From positions 29,394,421 through 29,458,420 of the forward strand of contig OW799233.1 of NCBI GenBank assembly GCA_941918925.1: a DNA stretch of 64,000 nucleotides. Direction: 5' to 3'. Both the position numbers and the translations under genes were made by a program. Of this stretch, positions 59,058 through 64,000 are shown one piece after another. Numbering within the stretch: the stretch's first letter is position 1; each line of letters begins with the position of its first letter. Under the pieces are notes generated by a model. The model worked only from the letters and a program-made list of their open reading frames with translations, did no database searches and was not told the origin of the DNA. The DNA comes from Phyto melanocephala. Taxonomy: Eukaryota > Arthropoda > Insecta > Diptera > Rhinophoridae.

Positions 59058-60568
59058 TAGATGCCAGTGAAAGGTAAAAAAAAAATAAGTTATCTGTCAT
59101 TTTGTTTCCACGACATTTTGGATTTTTAATTCTGCCAATTTTATGTGGGTTTATAAATCAGTTGGTAGCTAAAAAAATAAATGTTCGGGAAAATATCAAT
59201 GTAGTTATAATTCGGTGCTTATATTTCAGCGATTTAGTTTTTTCGGCTCCTTATTAGTTTGTACAAAAAATTATTGGCATCAACTTATAAAACTTGAGAG
59301 TTTTGGCGATTTTATCATTATTTTTTGTAAGATAATAAAATAAAACCTGTCTACTTTTATGCTTCCAAACATCTGTTCACAAAACAAAAAATAAAATATT
59401 TTTGCTAAGTAAGTAGTTTTGTGTAAATTTATTATTGAAAGCACGAAGATGTTGTTGATACTATTATTATTTTTTTGAAGATAACAAAAAAATGATTTAA
59501 GGTAACGAAGTTTCTATGCTCCGTGAATCTGAAATAGATTTCAATGATGCAAGAGTTTTAACATTTACTAATAAAAAGGATAAAGCAGCGTTTAGTCTCG
59601 CCGTAAACAATAAGACAACGCACGATCTCATTTGAAATCAATAAGTTGATTTGGGAGTACTGTTATCCAAGAAAGTCTCTTTTGTGGTATGTCATGTCAT
59701 TAAGTGACTTGTAATAATAACTTTGGTTGCAAATTTTTTGATGTGGCAACACGGTGTTTCATAAAATATGTGTTTCTTCCTTATGCTATGTTCATGCGAT
59801 AATCTTAACTATGTACTAGATTCGCTCTCTGAATCACGATTTTAAACCTTGGTGTTTAAACAATTGTTCATGTTTAATTTCTTCTAAATTTTATCTTTGT
59901 GGTTTTGCACACATTATTTTTTTTTTAATTTTTTTAGCTAGTTCAAATAAACTAACGATAATTTGTTATCCAAATTGGAAAAGATAGTAAATTTTTCGCG
60001 GTTGGCAGCTTGATTTAAAATTTACCAAGATTGTTCGCTCTTGAAATTATGTATGGCGAAACATATTCGTTAAAACATGATTTGGGCGGGAACGTTAAAC
60101 ACAAGAGTGAACCTCAAATATTGCTGACAGTGTGAACATAAAACTAAAGTAAGAATGGCCGAAAATATCAAATACTCCTTTTTTAAAACATATACCATGC
60201 GATCATAAAGCCATATTATTTATTTTTTATGAAAACTACCAACAAAAACTTTAAACATTAAAAAAATAATATGAAATAGCAATACAAGCATTGATATACA
60301 ATCACTTTAAATTAAGCTATGAGATGTACAAAACTTTAAATGCAATAGATCCCAGTTGGACATATATACCATCCGTTCATGCGCAGTTACGTTTGATTCT
60401 TTTTCACCATTTTAAACATTTCTTAATTCAAGTTACACACAACGCGTTTATGCATCAACTTTTTTGTTTTTATCAGCTGTTGTGTTTATATATCATATGT
60501 TTTTATATCAATTAACAAATATTTCTATTACAGGAGTAAGCTTTTATTATATAAAATATTCTCCTCCA
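59058..60568. other. Intergenic; 38-codon ORF at 59518-59634
   Basis: One short plus-strand frame starts MLRESEIDFNDARVLTFTNK and ends TTHDLI with TGA. Its composition is protein-like, but no promoter, splice site or family was recognised. The remainder is featureless A+T-rich DNA. Confidence 0.35.
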
Positions 60569-60576
60569 TTGCACAT

Positions 60577-62390
60577 TAGGGTGTCCCAAAAATTTTTTTT
60601 CTGATTTTCATAGGTGCTCAATCAAAATTTAAAAGCCTATAGGGAAAAGTATTTTTGATTTTTTTAAAGAATTTTCAGATTAGCGGACTTTTCGGCCTTT
60701 TTTCTAACTTAACTCATAATTTGGTTAATAACTGCGGGTATCTTTACTCCTGAGGAAATAGTTTTAAGGAAAAGTATCCAAGCTGTACTTCTGTGTGAAA
60801 AACTTATAAGTTTTGGTGATGAGTTTGCTCATTTAGATACCCTAAATTAAAATTTGGTGTAATTTTTTCAAAAATTTTGTTTTCAATGAAAACGAAAAAA
60901 ACTAATGATGCAGTTTGAAAGACAAATTAATTCTAATTAATATGAATACAACATTTTTTAAATTTGTTCTTACCGTTCCTGAGTTATCCCCTTTTTTATC
61001 TTTATACCCAGTAATGTTATTATAAGCTGTTTGCCAGTTCATAATCATACCCAATCAAAAAAAAAAAAACTTCTGTTTTGCTGTGTGAAAAATCATTTAT
61101 TAAGATTATTGCGATGTAGTCTATACCTTGCAATAAATTCTGGAAATCAGTTTCAGAAGTTGTGCCATTAATATAAGTATTAGCCAAAGCCACACCTCGT
61201 TCTCCGACATCATTTACCACTTGTAAATGTTGAACTTTTTTCTTTGCATCTTGAAATGACTTGTTGGCTTTCCAATTCTCTGGATCTATTTTTAAAAAAT
61301 CGATTGAAATATTGCAAGCTTCAAAGAAAGTTAGACTGCCTTTTGAAATGAATTGTTGAATTTCTTTATTTCTAAAGTTTTCTTCTGTTAAAGTTACTTT
61401 TGCTACTTCATAATCGCTGCATGGTGTATCTGCAATTTTTTTTTCGTTAAACGTACAGTTTTGGTGTCGATAAGTTCATCGAAAAATGCTAAGGCAGCCA
61501 ATTTCGGAGTTAAGTACCACCGCTTTATTAATAATTTTATAACTATCCAATTCCTTTAATAGGCTCAGATCATTGAGAGGAGCGTATCGAGGGCACTGGC
61601 AGAGGTACCAATATTCAATATATATTCTTAAAATAAATGAACTTAATTCAAGCAAGGCATCAATCGTTGATTTGTCTATATAAAATTGCAACTAGTTTCG
61701 GAAAATACATATTTTCAAAGAATATATGTATAATTTTCATCATTCAGCGAGCCCGATTGATAGCTCCTGGAGCTTTTACTGTTGGGTAGGGCATAGATTT
61801 ATCACCCAGAAAGATTAGACTCAGATCGAGTATTTCTTTATAGTCCTCTCTTGGTTGCGTGTCATCAAGTTGGCCTTTAATAAAATTGCTTAAGTCATCG
61901 CGTATACAATAATTATAACGAAAAAAGTATTACCATTTTTAAGGTACAAACTGTAGGACCAAATTCCACTTTTCTTTTTCTTAATTGTTTAGATCTTATC
62001 CGTCTTCAAAATTACGTCACTAGTTTTTATACCTTCCATATAAATTTGAAAATTAATAAACCGTTTTTTACAGAATTTGTGGAAAAATTACAAAAATACT
62101 TAATATGTGGGATCGTAATGGACAAAAATATTGCCGAAACTTAAAGTTTTTGCATATAAAAATATAGCTTGAGAAATTTTTGGTAAAAAAATTAAATCAA
62201 CGTGGTTATTGACAAAGGTATGAGTCAAATTTGAAAAAAAGCCGAAGACCCCGATTTTTAACAAAGATTCGATTTGCGCGACCTCTAAACCTCTTCCTAA
62301 AAATCTAAAAAAAAATTCAAAAATACTGGACCCTATAAGCTTACAAATTATGCTTGAGCCTCTGACAAAAAGAAATTTTGGGACACCCTA
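60577..62390 (-). mobile_element. 1.8-kb DNA transposon with 8-bp target duplication and TAGGGTGTCCC ends
   Basis: The target duplication TTGCACAT stands on both sides (60569-60576 and 62391-62398). Ends TAGGGTGTCCCAAAA and TTTTGGGACACCCTA are perfect inverted repeats over 15 bases and imperfect further in. An 8-bp duplication and a TAGGG start suit the hAT group, but the protein does not show a hAT dimerisation motif that I recognise, so the superfamily is open. A transposase remnant lies at 61085-61910 on the minus strand; no matching N-terminus was found, so it is an internally deleted copy. Confidence 0.9.
61085..61910 (-). pseudogene. Transposase remnant of the TAGGGTGTCCC transposon, C-terminal half
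   Basis: From the right the minus strand reads DDLSNFIKGQLDD, LIFLGDKSMPYPTVKAPGAI, NRAR, a stop at a likely Trp, MMKIIHIFFENMYFPK. It then gives LCQCPRYAPLNDLSLLKEL, and after a shift WYLTPKLAALAFFDEL. A further frame has EACNISIDFLKIDPENWKA and VVNDVGERGVALANTYI. At least three frameshifts and a stop break it. The remnant at 37.6 kb carries the same motif series. I know this series from arthropod transposon-like proteins but cannot assign a catalytic triad by eye. Confidence 0.75.
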
Positions 62391-62398
62391 TTGCACAT

Positions 62399-63340
62399 GC
62401 TTTAATTTAATGGTAAACAAACAGAGATGACACTCAGATAGATAGTAATTGTAAACTCTATTTCGAATGCTTTTTCTTTTTATTAAAAACATTTTGTAAC
62501 AAAAAAAATTAAAAAATTAATCCACCACACAAACCGATTTATCGATAACATTGAAAAAAATTGTATTTATTATCCACGGAAATCAACAACAAACAGCTGA
62601 CATTTTTTCAACTTTTATGCGACGGATACAAAAGTAGAAAGTAAACTTACTTTGTTGCGTTGATACGTACTATATGAATTCTTTGCGTTTTACCGTGTAA
62701 CTTGTCACATACAATTACAATTACCAATTTGAATTATTTTTTCCTATAAAAGGAAAAATCATTTCATTTATAACTTAATTCTAAAAGTATTTTCTACGTT
62801 ATCACTTCACCAACATTAATCGCTATTTATTATTTCAAGGTTGTTAGAGAAAAAAAATGTTAGTTTATCGATAGGTATTAAGCCAATACAAAAACAATTT
62901 CCAAAATAATTATTTTTCCTAAAATATTCCTTTTTTTATTACTTAAATAGATTTTTTTAATACATTATTTAATCTGGCTGCAAAAAAATATTTTCTAATT
63001 ACAATAACCATAAAAATCTCTTATATTTTAATAAACGTAAAAATTTATATTTAACAAAACAAACAGCAACAAATCATAAATAATCTTAATTTATAATTGA
63101 TTACCTTATAAATACACACAAGCATAAAAATATAATATAACTATTTACTCCATAATACCCTTATAAATATTTGATTATAATTAACTGAACAAATAATTAA
63201 CAATGCATTGTACAGTCAACTTATCAATGCCATTATTTACTTTAAATATCGTCATTTTTGTACATGAGGTAGCCGGCTACTATTCCATTCTGTCTCCATA
63301 ACACACACTCAACCCACATTTGTTTACGTTTAAAACGTAA
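62399..63340. other. Intergenic region downstream of the esterase gene
   Basis: A+T-rich, with no repeat or gene recognised. It includes the esterase 3' untranslated region. An AATAAA overlaps the esterase stop codon on the minus strand (63346-63351); a better placed polyadenylation signal was not obvious. Confidence 0.5.
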
Positions 63341-63350
63341 TTTAATTTAT

Positions 63351-64000
63351 TCATAATTTTCCCTGTGGATAAAAAGTGTTCCATACACTTTGTATTTTTT
63401 GTAATTCTGGCAATTCAATATATTCCAATTTATTTGAAATATTTAAACAGTGAACAGGCTTATTCTTGGACAGTGGTTCGTATTTAATATCTTGCAAAGA
63501 AGCACAGTTGGGATCACTATTTTCAGCAAAACTAGTCCAAATATCGATCATGGAACGGGTGGTTCGGTATTCTGCCGAATCTACTGACATCCGATGAGAT
63601 AATATGAAGCGAAAGATGTAACACAAATCATCACCATGGCACGTACCACTCACCTCACCATTACACAATATATTACGTATGGCATTGGCATCGGGAGAAT
63701 CAAAGTCGAAACGGTAAACGTAAGTGGGTGCTTTGGCATAGTTCATGCGATACAAAGCGGTACGGTAGATAGGATGCCAAAATTCTCTATAGCTTTCAAT
63801 CTATAATAAAATAAACATAAAGAAAAACAATTTTTTTTTAAGTAAATTCATTACTGACCTCCAAAAATTTCATCATTGTTTCCGGTTTGCATTCCTCACG
63901 GCCAAAATAGGCGTTTTTTATTCTCAAACCCATTTGTTTGGCTTCTATACTGTGGCGTTCTACTTTGACGTCTAATGGCAATAGATTCTCACAATCTCCA
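63351..64000 (-). CDS. Carboxylesterase, alpha-esterase type, last two exons (gene continues beyond window)
   Basis: The minus strand carries the C-terminal part of a type-B carboxylesterase (alpha/beta hydrolase) that cleaves carboxylic esters. Exons are 63859-64000 (open at the window edge) and 63351-63800, joined by a 58-base intron with GT and AG ends and phase 0. The joined frame runs from GDCENLLPLDVKVE through FWHPIYRTALYRMN and YVYRFDFDSPDAN. It then has SGTCHGDDLCYIF, whose histidine (codon 63636-63638) aligns with the catalytic histidine of the family triad. It ends IQSVWNTFYPQGKL and stop. FDFDS and the HxDD motif are typical of fly alpha-esterases, the cluster that includes enzymes linked to organophosphate handling. 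The catalytic serine and acid lie outside the window. No stops or frameshifts are seen; the gene is probably intact. Which cluster member it is cannot be told by eye. Confidence 0.93.
63801..63858 (-). other. Intron of the carboxylesterase gene
   Basis: Donor GTCAGT follows a GAG codon, and acceptor TTATTTTATTATAG precedes ATTGAAAGC. Length 58 bases and high A+T suit a fly intron; splicing keeps the frame between codons. Confidence 0.9.

Noticed and set aside
63346..63351. AATAAA overlapping the esterase stop as the polyadenylation signal
   Set aside because: It would leave a very short 3' untranslated region; the motif is common by chance in this A+T-rich DNA, so I do not call it.

Overview
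This window is a very A+T-rich, transposon-filled stretch of insect nuclear DNA, most likely from a calyptrate fly (house fly, blow fly or relatives). No assembly or search was available, so this rests on content. The right edge carries the 3' end of an alpha-esterase-type carboxylesterase gene with a short fly-sized intron. The rest is made of Helentron-associated repeats of the Dipteran mini-me/DINE-1 type (terminal stem-loop, TATACCC subterminal inverted repeats, GTCY microsatellite core), mariner-type transposon remnants and fragments of jockey-like and I-like non-LTR retrotransposons. There is no bacterial or organellar signature. I see no tRNA, rRNA or CRISPR array.

Layout: 0.8-2.3 kb holds a decayed mariner and a LINE RNase H tail. 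3.2-5.9 kb holds three copies of Helentron subfamily A, one nested inside another in the opposite orientation. 7.4-10.4 kb is a composite of Helentron subfamily B carrying a mariner MITE, which itself carries a palindromic MITE. The same composite recurs in direct orientation at 54.9-58.1 kb. Further B copies lie at 18.1-19.8, 23.6-24.6, 29.9-32.6, 44.0-45.9 and 50.1-50.9 kb. Further A copies lie at 11.1, 16.2, 34.1 and 43.7 kb. Three internally deleted mariner copies with the same deletion junction lie at 48.9, 52.2 and 58.5 kb. A 1.8-kb DNA transposon with 8-bp target duplications lies at 60.6-62.4 kb, and a relative of its protein is at 37.6 kb. The esterase gene enters from the right on the minus strand at 63.35-64.0 kb.

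The only gene I would call functional is the esterase. The other coding traces are transposase or reverse-transcriptase pseudogenes. Weaker, unassigned coding-like islands are a possible 58-nt internal exon at 43.59 kb, a possible 50-nt exon at 53.75 kb, an acidic peptide fragment at 27.0-27.2 kb and a 38-codon ORF at 59.5 kb. A pair of strong adjacent G+C-rich stem-loops stands out at 40.54-40.60 kb.

The most informative biology is the layered history of the mobile DNA. Filled and empty sites within one Helentron family show that a mariner MITE entered at a TA and then appears at the same position in four copies. A hAT-like MITE (8-bp duplication) and a 105-bp retroposon-like insert (13-bp duplication) hit other copies. 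The 3' stem-loop of the Helentrons is lost in several copies.
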